From assembly GCA_964640665.1 (NCBI GenBank), contig CAZXHT010000004.1:62001-126000 (forward strand): 64,000 nucleotides of DNA, in the 5' to 3' direction. Of this stretch, positions 23,274-32,300 are shown in pieces; positions within the stretch are counted from its first letter, which is position 1; each line of letters starts with the position of its first letter. The notes under the pieces are model-generated. The model had not been told where the DNA came from. It saw only the letters and a program-made list of their open reading frames with translations, and searched no databases. The position numbers and the translations under genes are program-made. The DNA is from DATKYQ01 sp964640665 (lineage in GTDB: Bacteria; Myxococcota; B64-G9).

Positions 23274-24421
23274 AAAATCACTACCATCGAACCTGTTGAC
23301 AGCAATTTGTAGAATCCGGCGATGTCTCGTTTGTGCAGGACAATACAGCCCCAGGAGAGGTGGCGGGGACCATCATTGTTCCATTCATCGATCCATCCGT
23401 GGAACCCGATGCCTCCGCCTAGGCGGGTTTTGCCGTTTGTAGGCTCGCGTTGGGCCCAGTCCTTGGCGACTCGGGCCTGTGTGGACTTGTTGATAAGCTT
23501 GTTCCGCCTTCCCCAGGCTGCGTCGTAGCGGTTGGGGTAGTTGAACTTGATCCAGTGTCCGCCGTAGTAGGCGCCGAAGTCGCCGCCGAAATGGCCTTTA
23601 TTCTTCTCGATAACAAAGTACATACCCTTGGGGGTCTTCAAATCTCCGCGGCGGCGTTTTCTTCCTTTTCCCTGGCCGAAGCTGACGTCGTACCCGGCCT
23701 TGAACTGACCCTGCTTGTATACGCGCATCTGGTAGGATTCCAAGTCGACCAGGACCAGGGTTTTTTCCTTCTGGGGCACGAATAGATTACGGTGGGACTT
23801 GATGAACAAGGTAGGGGATGCGTAGTTTTCAAAGATCCATTTCTTGGTCTTGTTCTGGGCACTCGGCCAGTAGATGGCCGGGATTTCTTCGTTCCATCGC
23901 AGTTCGAGATGCAGGTGGGCCTGGTAGAGTTTTTGTGGATCGCGTCCGATGGTGCCGATTATCTGGCGGCGTTTCACCGTATCGCCCACCTCCACGTTGA
24001 CCTCGCCCAGGTGGACGTACAGCGAGCGGATGCGCTTTTTTCTGTGGTTTTCGTAGAAGAAGTGCTGAATCATCACCACTCGCCCCCAGAGGTTGCCGGC
24101 CTGATCGGCGTAGATTACTTTGCCTGCGGCCACCGCGTGCACGGGTTGGCCGTCGTCGGTGTTACCGCCGCCCTTGCCGTTCCAGTCCTCGCCAGGATGA
24201 ATGCCCAGGTAGAACTTCTTGCCAAAACCCATGGCCACGTACCAGCCATGATGGGTTTTGCCCGTCTTGGCGTTTTTATAGCTGCCCCGGGCATTCCGGT
24301 TGCCCACCGGGAAGTCGAAACCGTCCGCGGGCGGAGTATCGGTATCGAGGTATTCATCAAAGACGTCGGCGGCAAGTGCGGCCGGCGCCCAGAGGAGCCA
24401 GATGACCAGAGCTGTTTTCAT
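23270..24421 (-). CDS. Exported M23 (LytM) plus L,D-transpeptidase (YkuD) fusion
   Basis: A 383-residue exported protein joining two peptidoglycan domains. Signal peptide: MKTALVIWLLWAPAALA. Residues ~40-180 are a LytM/M23 endopeptidase domain with zinc residues H75 and D79 (HPGEDW), H137 (YVHLGE) and the H169-x-H171 pair (AHLHLEL), so it looks catalytically complete. Residues ~220-383 are a YkuD-type L,D-transpeptidase with H341 (FHGW) and SWGC at 356-359, giving the nucleophile C359. One domain cuts cross-links and the other forms or attaches 3-3 links. The ATG at 24421 has no good ribosome-binding site; a sigma-54-like element lies just upstream. A GTG at 24457 is an alternative start. Confidence 0.88.
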   Translation of the reverse strand: MKTALVIWLLWAPAALAADVFDEYLDTDTPPADGFDFPVGNRNARGSYKNAKTGKTHHGWYVAMGFGKKFYLGIHPGEDWNGKGGGNTDDGQPVHAVAAGKVIYADQAGNLWGRVVMIQHFFYENHRKKRIRSLYVHLGEVNVEVGDTVKRRQIIGTIGRDPQKLYQAHLHLELRWNEEIPAIYWPSAQNKTKKWIFENYASPTLFIKSHRNLFVPQKEKTLVLVDLESYQMRVYKQGQFKAGYDVSFGQGKGRKRRRGDLKTPKGMYFVIEKNKGHFGGDFGAYYGGHWIKFNYPNRYDAAWGRRNKLINKSTQARVAKDWAQREPTNGKTRLGGGIGFHGWIDEWNNDGPRHLSWGCIVLHKRDIAGFYKLLSTGSMVVIF

Positions 24422-24437
24422 CACTTGGATGATATGA

Positions 24438-24453
24438 TGCAGATCCCGTGCCA
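24438..24453 (-). promoter_or_regulatory. Sigma-54-like element upstream of the LytM/LDT gene
   Basis: On the minus strand TGGCAC (24453-24448), GGGAT and CTGCA (24442-24438) match the -24/-12 consensus apart from C for the first T of TTGC, with the correct 12-bp spacing. The start would be near 24427, only 6 nt before the ATG. That is awkward, so the call is tentative. Confidence 0.35.
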
Positions 24454-24463
24454 CCAAGAAAGA

Positions 24464-24557
24464 AAAGGGGTCGGGTCATGTCATTTGACACTTATTGATT
24501 GCTTGCATCATGTTGTCACGAAGAGCTAAGTATCAAATGACATGACCCGACCCCTTT
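24464..24557. mobile_element. 94-bp palindromic element (REP/MITE-like)
   Basis: A perfect 25-bp inverted repeat: 24464-24488 (starting aaaggggtcgggtcatg) and 24533-24557 (ending catgacccgacccc then ttt), with 44 bp between. Long palindromes opening AAAGGGGTC are typical of repeats mobilised by REP-associated tyrosine (Y1) transposases. No transposase is present here. The right arm forms the last codons of the 24526-25242 gene and the loop supplies its stop. Confidence 0.75.
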
Positions 24558-25242
24558 GGTGACCTGGATGGATCTGGGCCCGCTCCAGGTCCATGTCGGC
24601 CGGGATGACCTCGTCGTCATTGCGGCATACCACCCAGACTCCTTTGGAAAAAGCATCCTCCGCGTTCACCGCCAGCCGGTAGCCACCGCTGGTGACATTC
24701 GAAAAGCTGAAAAGCCCAGCCGCGTCGGTTCTGGCCGGGCCTGACTCCGTCGGCAAGTCCCATGTCTCTGTACTCAACGTGTAGAGTTGGACCAGCGCGT
24801 CGCTTTGTGGTCTGCCTTCCAGCTTTACCGTACCTCGAATTGAGCAGCGAACAACCCTCTTCACCGAATCGGCCGCGCTTTGATCTTTCTTCACGTCATC
24901 CTCAGGACCCAGGCCGAATCCCGTTTCAGGCATATCTTCTTCCTTGACTCCTCCATCCGTGCTTTTCGTCTCGATCACATGGAAGCTACCGGGCTTGGCC
25001 GATGCGCCCACCTGCCCGCCACTCACCACTCCATCGCTTCCTGGCTGGCGAGCGTTCGAGCCCCGGGAATCGCTCTGCCTGTCAGCAGGGTCGGACGTCA
25101 AACCTGCCCCGCTAGGCTTGACCGCATGATCGGCTGAACCGGGCTCTCGATCGTCGCTCAAAAAAACGACCAGCACAACAGCCAACAGCACTAAAGCGAT
25201 CCCTAGTCCAAGGTAGGCTCCGTTTTTGCCGCCTGATTCCAT
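24526..25242 (-). CDS. Membrane-anchored protein with carboxypeptidase-regulatory-like domain, 3' end altered by a palindromic element
   Basis: A 238-residue protein with an N-terminal membrane anchor (GAYLGLGIALVLLAVVLVVF, about 8-27) and an acidic, Ser/Gly-rich linker to ~125. Next comes a beta-sandwich of the carboxypeptidase-regulatory-like type (IRGTVKLEGRPQSDALVQLY, then TDAAGLFSFSNVTSGGYRLAV). The domain is cut short: the final residues GHQRGRVMSFDT are encoded by the arm of the 94-bp palindromic element, so the original C terminus appears lost. The product is probably secreted or periplasmic and tethered to the inner membrane. Whether it still works is unknown. Confidence 0.65.
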   Translation of the reverse strand: MESGGKNGAYLGLGIALVLLAVVLVVFLSDDREPGSADHAVKPSGAGLTSDPADRQSDSRGSNARQPGSDGVVSGGQVGASAKPGSFHVIETKSTDGGVKEEDMPETGFGLGPEDDVKKDQSAADSVKRVVRCSIRGTVKLEGRPQSDALVQLYTLSTETWDLPTESGPARTDAAGLFSFSNVTSGGYRLAVNAEDAFSKGVWVVCRNDDEVIPADMDLERAQIHPGHQRGRVMSFDT

Positions 25243-25377
25243 CGCTTACCTTTCGAACTGGTGTTCATAGCTGTGCAACAGCCGGTAAATGTTTTTCGGT
25301 GAGTATATACAATAACTCCCAGCAGAATCATGCCCCAAAAATACTCTATTCCGGCGCTTCCTTGGTTCTGAATCGGC

Positions 25378-25723
25378 TTACGGAAATACCAGCTTGCCCA
25401 GGGTGCAGACCAGGATTGTTATCAACACGGCACCGATCCCTTCGAGCCATAAGCCGGTTCTGAACATCTTGGCCAATGTTGTGATCGCCGTAGTTTAGGG
25501 CCGCTTGCTTGCCGTCCATGATGCCCAGCCAGGGGAAGGCCACCAGCGGGATCAGCGAGGTGGCCGGGATGGGAATGGCCTCGGTTATCCACCAGATGAC
25601 CATCAGAAAGGCCACCGCGGCAGTCCGCGCCCCGGCCGGCGACATCCCCGCTGGCAAGGGCAGCAGCAGCATCAGTGCGAATGCCAGAGGACCTGCGACC
25701 AATCCTATCTTGCGCGCTTTCAT
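25378..25723 (-). pseudogene. SLC13/DASS-type anion:sodium symporter remnant with internal deletion
   Basis: The first ~84 codons from the ATG at 25723 read as the start of a divalent-anion:Na+ symporter (AVAFLMVIWWITEAIPIPAT, then FPWLGIMDGKQAALNYGDHNI). The frame then runs into a different frame that encodes a typical transporter C terminus, LAKMFRTGLWLEGIGAVLIT continuing to LVFP and a TAA at 25378-25380. A full protein needs over 400 residues, so most of the middle is missing and the junction is out of frame. The residual frame itself continues to 25346. This is clear gene decay by internal deletion. Confidence 0.75.
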
Positions 25724-25785
25724 TTATTTGCTATCATAGATCCTGCCTGGCTTTTGGCAAGTGCACGCATAACACGGGGTGTGCC

Positions 25786-26154
25786 ATGCTCCACGAGATC
25801 AAGAAGATCAATCAAGCTCCAGGTGAAGCGATCCAACGCTGGTTCTCAGACGCTTTCTTCGATCTTTTCACCTGGCACGCCGGCGCTGAGATCATCCGCT
25901 TTCAACTCACATATGCCAAGGGTGCCGACGAGCGCTCGCTCACCTGGGAGCGCGACTCGGGATACAATCACGATCGCGTCGACGATGGTGAAGGTCGCCT
26001 GGGCAAGCACAAGGCCTCGCCGATCCTGGTTGCCGACGGCCTTCTCGACAGTCGCTCAGTGGCCGGGCGCTTCAAGAACGAAAGCGTTGCTATCGATTCG
26101 CAGGTGGCCGCTTTCGTTCATGAGAAGATTCTGCAGTACGACGGGCAAATTTGA
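25786..26154 (+). CDS. Conserved-type hypothetical protein
   Basis: A 122-residue cytosolic-looking protein with no signal or membrane segment. It opens MLHEIKKINQAPGEAIQRWFSDAFFDLFTW and contains FQLTYAKGADERSLTWERDSGY and SPILVADGLLDSRSVAGRF. This resembles a small family of uncharacterised proteins, often beginning M-L-R-E-I-K and containing an E-R-x-L-T-W motif, that I recall from deltaproteobacteria; no function is known. The ATG at 25786 fits that pattern, though the frame is open upstream. It is followed 32 bp later by the FGGY kinase gene and may share its transcript. Confidence 0.65.
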   Translation: MLHEIKKINQAPGEAIQRWFSDAFFDLFTWHAGAEIIRFQLTYAKGADERSLTWERDSGYNHDRVDDGEGRLGKHKASPILVADGLLDSRSVAGRFKNESVAIDSQVAAFVHEKILQYDGQI

Positions 26155-26186
26155 CAAGCAGCCCCGGGGTGTGTGAAATCTCGGAC

Positions 26187-27773
26187 ATGGTGAACGCCGA
26201 AAACAAGTACATCCTGGCAATTGACCTGGGTACCTCGGGACCCAAGGTCGCGCTGGTCTCGGGCACGGGCGAGGTCGTTGCCAGCGAGTTCGAGCCGAAC
26301 CGGTTGATCCTGCTTCCCGGCGGCGGCGCCGAGCAGGATCCCGACGAATGGTTCGATTCGATCAAAGCAGCCGCCAAGCGCCTGCTGGCCGCAAAGACGG
26401 AGTTGCGGGCCAAGGTCATGGCAGTCTGCTGCACGACGCAGTGGTCGGGAACCGTAGCGGTCGACGAGCACGGGCGGCATCTGATGAATGCCGTGATCTG
26501 GATGGATTCGCGCGGCGCGCCTTACGCTAAAGAACTTGCTCGCGGCTTTCCGAGCCTGGAAGGCTACGGATTGTTCAAGGTGTTACGCTGGGTCCGCCTG
26601 ACTGGCGGGGCTCCGACGCGGTCGGGCAAGGACAGCCTTTCACATATCCTGTTCATCAAGCGGGAAAGGCCGGAGGTCTATCTGAAGACTCACAAGTTCC
26701 TCGAGCCCAAGGACTACATCAACCTGCGACTGAGCGGGCTTTTCGCGGCCTCTTACGATTCGATCGCCCTGCACTGGCTGACCGATAACCGCAAGATCGA
26801 CGAGATTGCATACAGCGACAAACTGTTGGCCATGGCCGGGCTCGATCGCCACAGGTTTCCCGATTTGCGCCGCGCGGTCGACGTGCTCGGGCCGCTCAAG
26901 CCGGAGATCGCCTCCGAGTTGGGCCTCCCCGACGATGTCAAGGTGGTCATGGGAACGCCCGACGTGCAGTCGGCGGCGATCGGCTCCGGAGCAGTTGCCG
27001 ATTACGCCGGACACCTGTACATCGGCACCTCGTCGTGGATTACCTGCCACGTGCCCTACAAGAAGACCGATCTCATCCATAACATGGCCTCGTTGCCTTC
27101 GGCAGTCCCCGGACGCTATTTCGTGGCCAACTCACAGGAAGTCGCCGGTGGTGCGTTGAGCTACCTGCTGGACAACATCATCTATCCGGACGATGACCTG
27201 GCCTGCGGCCCGCGGCCCGAAAATGCCTACCAGATTGTCGACCAGTTGGCGGCCAGCGCGCCCGCCGGGTGTGACAAACTTTTATTCACACCCTGGTTGT
27301 ATGGCGAGCGAACACCCTTCGAAGATTCCAGCCTGCGGGCCAGCTTCGTCAACATGTCTTTAAAGACCACCCGCGCCCAGATGGTGCGCGCGGTGCTCGA
27401 GGGCGTGGCATTCAACACCCGCTGGCTATTGCGTTACGTCGAGAAGTTCATCGGAAAGAAATTCGAGCAACTGGAGCTGATCGGCGGCGGAGCGCGCTCG
27501 GATACTTGGTGCCAGATATTCGCAGACGTCATGAATCGACCCATGAGGCGAGTGGCCGAGCCGGTCATGGCCAACGTGCGCGGGGCCGGGTTGCTTGGCG
27601 CCGTGGCCCTGGGGCTGATTGCTTTCGAAGACATCCCGCGCCTGACGCGCATCGATCGCGTCTTCGAACCCGACCAATCGGGGCACGTGATATACGAAGA
27701 GCTGTTCGCGGCATTTATGAGCGTCTACAAGCGCAACCGCAAGCTGTTTGCCGGACTGAATAGAAAAGGCTGA
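26187..27773 (+). CDS. FGGY-family carbohydrate kinase (xylulokinase-like)
   Basis: A 528-residue sugar kinase of the FGGY superfamily, which phosphorylates sugars or polyols with ATP. The N-terminal phosphate loop ILAIDLGTSGPKVALVSGTGEV, the WMDSRGAPYAKEL segment, GTPDVQSAAIGSGAVADYAGHLYIGTSSW and the C-terminal signature ELIGGGARSDTWCQIFADVMNRP fit the family. The substrate cannot be told from sequence; the WMDSRG region is xylulokinase-like. The ATG at 26187 is chosen for alignment with the family start, though the ribosome-binding site is weak. The PLP-lyase-like gene follows 10 bp downstream, so the two are probably co-expressed. Confidence 0.88.
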   Translation: MVNAENKYILAIDLGTSGPKVALVSGTGEVVASEFEPNRLILLPGGGAEQDPDEWFDSIKAAAKRLLAAKTELRAKVMAVCCTTQWSGTVAVDEHGRHLMNAVIWMDSRGAPYAKELARGFPSLEGYGLFKVLRWVRLTGGAPTRSGKDSLSHILFIKRERPEVYLKTHKFLEPKDYINLRLSGLFAASYDSIALHWLTDNRKIDEIAYSDKLLAMAGLDRHRFPDLRRAVDVLGPLKPEIASELGLPDDVKVVMGTPDVQSAAIGSGAVADYAGHLYIGTSSWITCHVPYKKTDLIHNMASLPSAVPGRYFVANSQEVAGGALSYLLDNIIYPDDDLACGPRPENAYQIVDQLAASAPAGCDKLLFTPWLYGERTPFEDSSLRASFVNMSLKTTRAQMVRAVLEGVAFNTRWLLRYVEKFIGKKFEQLELIGGGARSDTWCQIFADVMNRPMRRVAEPVMANVRGAGLLGAVALGLIAFEDIPRLTRIDRVFEPDQSGHVIYEELFAAFMSVYKRNRKLFAGLNRKG

Positions 27774-27783
27774 TAGCTTGTCA

Positions 27784-29310
27784 ATGGAGCCGATGATGGA
27801 TCTGAAGAAAGTCATGATCGAGAAACTCGGGCGTATCGATCCACGCTTCTTTGCCGCCTTGATGCGGCTGGCCAGAAAAGTCCCGTTGATAGAGAAAAAG
27901 CTCGACGCCGAGTATCAGCATCTGCTTTCGGGGATGGAGGATTCCGTAAAACCATACCGGGAAGATTTCGAAAGCCACGCGCAACTTCCGCTCGCGGGCT
28001 TGCCGCGCGATGAGGTTTTATCGCAGATGCAACAGATGAACGAGCGCGAAGAAGACCGCTGGAAAGACGGCCATGTCTCCGGGGCGGTCTACAACGGTGA
28101 TGCCGAGCACATCGATTTCCTCAACCGGGTCTATTCCTTGACCTCGCAGTGCAATCCGCTGCACTCCGACCTGTGGCCGAGCAACTCCAAGTACGAGGCC
28201 GAAATTGTCTCCATGACCGCCAACATGCTCGGCGCGGGAGAGGCCGGTCCGGGGGCCGATGTCTGTGGAACGGTCACCTCGGGCGGCACCGAAAGCATCT
28301 TGCTGGCGATGAAGACCTACCGCGATCGGGCCAGGAAGCTGCGCGGGATCCGGCGGCCCAACATGGTGCTTCCGGTAAGTGCCCACGCCGCCTTTGACAA
28401 AGCGGCGCAGTATTTCGGCATCAAGCAGATAAAGCTGCCGCTGGGGCCCGATTTCAGGGCCGATGCCGGGCGGCTGAGGCGCGCCATCGATCGCAATACC
28501 ATCGTGGTGGTCGGCTCGTCCCCCAGCTTCCCGCACGGGGCGATCGACCCGATAGCCGAAATGTCGAGCCTGGCGCAGAGCCGGGGAGTCGGATTCCACA
28601 CCGACGCCTGCCTGGGAGGATTCGTGTTGCCCTGGGCGCGGAAGTTGGGCTACCGCGTGCCGGATTTCGATTTTCGCCTGCCCGGGGTGACATCGATGTC
28701 GGCCGATACCCATAAGTACGGCTTTGCCGCCAAGGGCACCTCGGTTGTGCTTTACCGCGATCCCGAATTGCGCCGCTTCCAGTATTTTACCGCCAGCGAA
28801 TGGCCGGGCGGGATGTATTTCTCGCCGACCTTCGCCGGCAGCCGGCCGGGTGCCCTGAGTGCTGCTTGCTGGGCGGCTCTGCTCAGCATGGGTGAACAGG
28901 GCTATCTGGAGGCGACAGGCAAGATTATGCAAACCGCGGGAGCAGTGCGTGCGGGAATAGAGAAGATACCCGGTCTGCGAGTCCTCGGAGATCCGCTCTG
29001 GGTGATCGCCTTCGCCTCGGACGAGTTCGACATCTACCGGGTGATGGATTTCATGAGCCGGCGCGGCTGGATCCTCAACGGCCTGCACAAGCCGCCGGCT
29101 GTGCACCTGTGCGTCACCCTGCGTCAGGCACAGCCTGGCGTGGCCAAACACTTTTGCGAAGATCTCGAGGCGGCCGTCGAGCAGGTCCGATCGCAGCCTG
29201 CGGAAAAAGGCGGGCTGGCCCCGATCTACGGCCTGGCTGCCAGTATTCCCTTTCGCACCGAGGTGTCGGAACTGCTCGGACGCTACATCGACATGCTGTA
29301 CAAAGTCTGA
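27784..29310 (+). CDS. PLP-dependent lyase/decarboxylase of the sphingosine-1-phosphate lyase type
   Basis: A group II pyridoxal-phosphate decarboxylase-fold enzyme, 508 residues. The closest recognisable type is S1P lyase, which splits phosphorylated long-chain bases into a fatty aldehyde and phosphoethanolamine. Signatures are DGHVSGAVY, NRVYSLTSQCNPLHSDLWPS, CGTVTSGGTESILLAMKTYRD, FHTDACLGGFVLPWA and SADTHKYGFAAKGTS, in which K311 should bind PLP. Eukaryotic S1P lyase has a membrane anchor; this protein begins with a helical, not strongly hydrophobic, segment. A TTG at 27778 and an ATG at 27793 are alternative starts. It sits directly behind an FGGY kinase gene; a ceramidase-like gene lies at 54-55 kb. 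Confidence 0.87.
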   Translation: MEPMMDLKKVMIEKLGRIDPRFFAALMRLARKVPLIEKKLDAEYQHLLSGMEDSVKPYREDFESHAQLPLAGLPRDEVLSQMQQMNEREEDRWKDGHVSGAVYNGDAEHIDFLNRVYSLTSQCNPLHSDLWPSNSKYEAEIVSMTANMLGAGEAGPGADVCGTVTSGGTESILLAMKTYRDRARKLRGIRRPNMVLPVSAHAAFDKAAQYFGIKQIKLPLGPDFRADAGRLRRAIDRNTIVVVGSSPSFPHGAIDPIAEMSSLAQSRGVGFHTDACLGGFVLPWARKLGYRVPDFDFRLPGVTSMSADTHKYGFAAKGTSVVLYRDPELRRFQYFTASEWPGGMYFSPTFAGSRPGALSAACWAALLSMGEQGYLEATGKIMQTAGAVRAGIEKIPGLRVLGDPLWVIAFASDEFDIYRVMDFMSRRGWILNGLHKPPAVHLCVTLRQAQPGVAKHFCEDLEAAVEQVRSQPAEKGGLAPIYGLAASIPFRTEVSELLGRYIDMLYKV

Positions 29311-29390
29311 TCCTCTGTCTGTATGGGCTTGACCGCGCGAGCCGGAAGCGCGAATCTATAAGTGTACCGGAAAACCACTGAGGGCTCGAG

Positions 29391-32300
29391 ATGATCAAGA
29401 CCATCGAAACATTCATTGTGGCTATTTTGTTCTTTGTCTTTTCGGTGGGGCTGACGGCCTGTTCCAGTGATACCTCGGGCGGACAAGACGCCGACGGTTT
29501 CGCTGACGCCGATGGGCGCGACGGCGGCGACCTGCCGGCTGACGCCGATGCCGGGCAAGACGGGGCGGACCTGAACGTCGACCCCTGCGCCAACATGAAC
29601 TGCCCGCCACAGCAACACTGCGAGAACAACGCCGGAGTCGGTAGCTGCGTGGACAACACCTGTGACTTTTTAGATTGCACAGACACCGAGGAGTGCCAGG
29701 AGCAACCCGGGGGCGGGGCGATCTGCGTCGACATTTCCTGCGGCTCGGATCTCGATTGTCCGCTTGAACGCTTTTGCGACGGCGTCAAGTGCGTCGACGA
29801 CATGTGCCAGCCGGGCTGCCGCGAGTGCGCGGGCCAGACGCTCAGGACATGCCTGCCGAACGGCAGCGGTTTCACGGCCCAGTACACCTGCGGAAGCGCG
29901 GGTTACTTCGGAAGCGTTTGCTCAGACGACGGGCAGTGCCACGCTTTTTGCACATGCGAGGACGACTGGGACTGCCCCGCCTGGATGACCTGTCAGGACG
30001 GCGCCTGCCTGGGGACGGGCCGTGAGCCTACCTGCCGGCTCGATCCGCAGCCGTTTACCAACGTTCTGCCGACGCCCGAGATCGTATGGGGCGGCACCCA
30101 GGCCGATCCCACGGCGATAGGCAGCCCGTTCGTCGATTCCGTCCAGGTGGTCATGACGCCGCTGGTGGCCAACCTCGACGACGACAACGGCGACGGTTTG
30201 ATCAACGAAAACGATTTTCCGGAGATCATCTTCATTTCTTTTCGACTGCACGAGTTCACCTCGAACGGCGTGCTGCGAGCCATCCACGGCGGCGGGCCGA
30301 ACAAGGGCGGAGACTTCTTCGCTACCTGCGGCACGACCGTTTGGCACGAGGGAGACGATCTCGGCATGGCCTGCTCGTACGGAAATGCCGACATAGACTC
30401 GACCACTTCGTTGGCCGTGGGCGATCTCGACTATGACGGCGTGCCCGAAATCGTGGCCGTCACCGAAAACGACGGCATCAATATCTACTCGAACAACGGC
30501 GAGCTGATCTCTACCAACCCGGCCGGAAGTCTAGGGGGGCAGAACCCGGCGGTGGCGCTGGCCAACGTCGACAACCAGGGTCTTTCCGAAATTGTCATCG
30601 GTCGCAGTGTTTTCACGCTGCAAGAGAACGCCGGCGTTCTCTCGGTGCTCGATCGCTTCCAGGGCGACCAGACTCATGGCACCAACGGCCAGGGCCCAAT
30701 CTCCTGCGTCGCCAACCTGGCCGGCGACGCCAAACAGGAAATCGTCGCCGGCACGGTCGTTTACCGTATGCCTAATCCGCCGGCGGGAGTCACGGCTCAA
30801 GCGGACTGCAGTGGCGCCGAGGTGGATCCCGACGAAGTGGCCTTCTGCAACGGCCGGCTGCCGGTGCTCTGGGACGCCCAGCAGGTAAACGGCAGTGTCT
30901 CCCAGCGCGAGGGATTCTGCGCGGTGGCCGACGTGCTGGGAGTCGACCCGCAGCAAGACCCCGGGCCGAACAACCCACTGGACGGCAAGCCCGAGGTACT
31001 GGTAATCGCCAACGGGCGCCTGGAGGTCTTCGATGGGGAGAGCGGTGTCGAGTACCGCGACATCGACATCCAAAACGGCTCCCGCGGCGGCGCGCCAAAC
31101 ATTGACGACTTCGACGGGGACGGCTTTCCCGAACTGGGCACGGCCTTCGAGACGCGCTACGTGCTTTACGATTTTCAGCAGCCGACCGGCAACTGCCCGG
31201 CTTGGCCGGTGGTTATGGTCGAGGGCCAGCCGCGCCCGGCCGGCGACCCCGATCGCAGCCCCGGGGGCGCCTGCAGCGACGATTCGGACTGTACCGCCTC
31301 CGAGGCGGTCTGCAACAAGACCGTCGGACAGTGCGTGTGCTTGCACAACGGCTGGCAGAGCCGGACAGAGGACGATTCCAGCCGGGTGACCGGCTCGAGT
31401 GTCTTCGACTTCAACGGCGACGGCGGTGCCGAGGTGATCTACAACGACGAGTGTCACTTCAGGGTTTACAACGGGCTGGACGGTACGATCCTTTTCACGA
31501 CGCCCTCCGAGAGTCGCACACGGGTCGAGTATCCCGTGGTGGCCGACGTGGACAACGACGGCAATGCCGAGATCGTCTTTTGTACCACGACCGAGTCGGG
31601 TTTCTGTTCTGAGAATCTCGACAGCCAGTACAACGCCGGAATAGAGGTCTGGGGCGACGCCGGCGACTACTGGGTGTCGGCGCGCCGCATCTGGAACCAG
31701 CACGCCTACCACGTTACCAACGTTCTGGAAAGCGGCGCCATACCGCTGCACGAGGTCGAGAGCTGGAAATCTTTCAACGGGCGCATTTACAACACCTATC
31801 GCTCGAACCCGCGCTCATACAATACCGCGCCGGATCTCACCCCGAGCGCCGTCCAGTTCTCATCGCCGGACGCGACATGCGGCCAGCTGTCATCCAAGCT
31901 CGATATAACCGTGCAACTCGAGAACGCGGGCGATCTCAGGGTCGGTCCGTCGGTGGTGGTGGCCTTCGAGGGCACATGGAATGACGTACCGCTGACCGAG
32001 GCCCTGCTCGATGGTGTCGGTCAGCCGCTCGAGTATGTGTTGCAAAACCCGCTCGAGCCCGGCGGCGTGCTGCTTTTTACCGTATCCTACGACGCGGCCA
32101 ACAACCCCCAGGGCAGGCTGCCCGATGTGGTTCGGGTGATCGTCGACGCCGACGAGCGCGAGCGCGAGTGCCACGAGGACAACAACGACATCTCGGCGGA
32201 CGTATCTCCCGGAGTGCAATCGGCCGACCTGCGGGTCGAACTCGGCGCCACAAACGCCAATTTGTGTCCGGATCCGACAGTCGAGATGACGGTCTACAAC

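Noticed and set aside
26118..26480. Antisense frames at the FGGY kinase start
   Set aside because: They overlap the phosphate-loop region of the kinase and show no family features.
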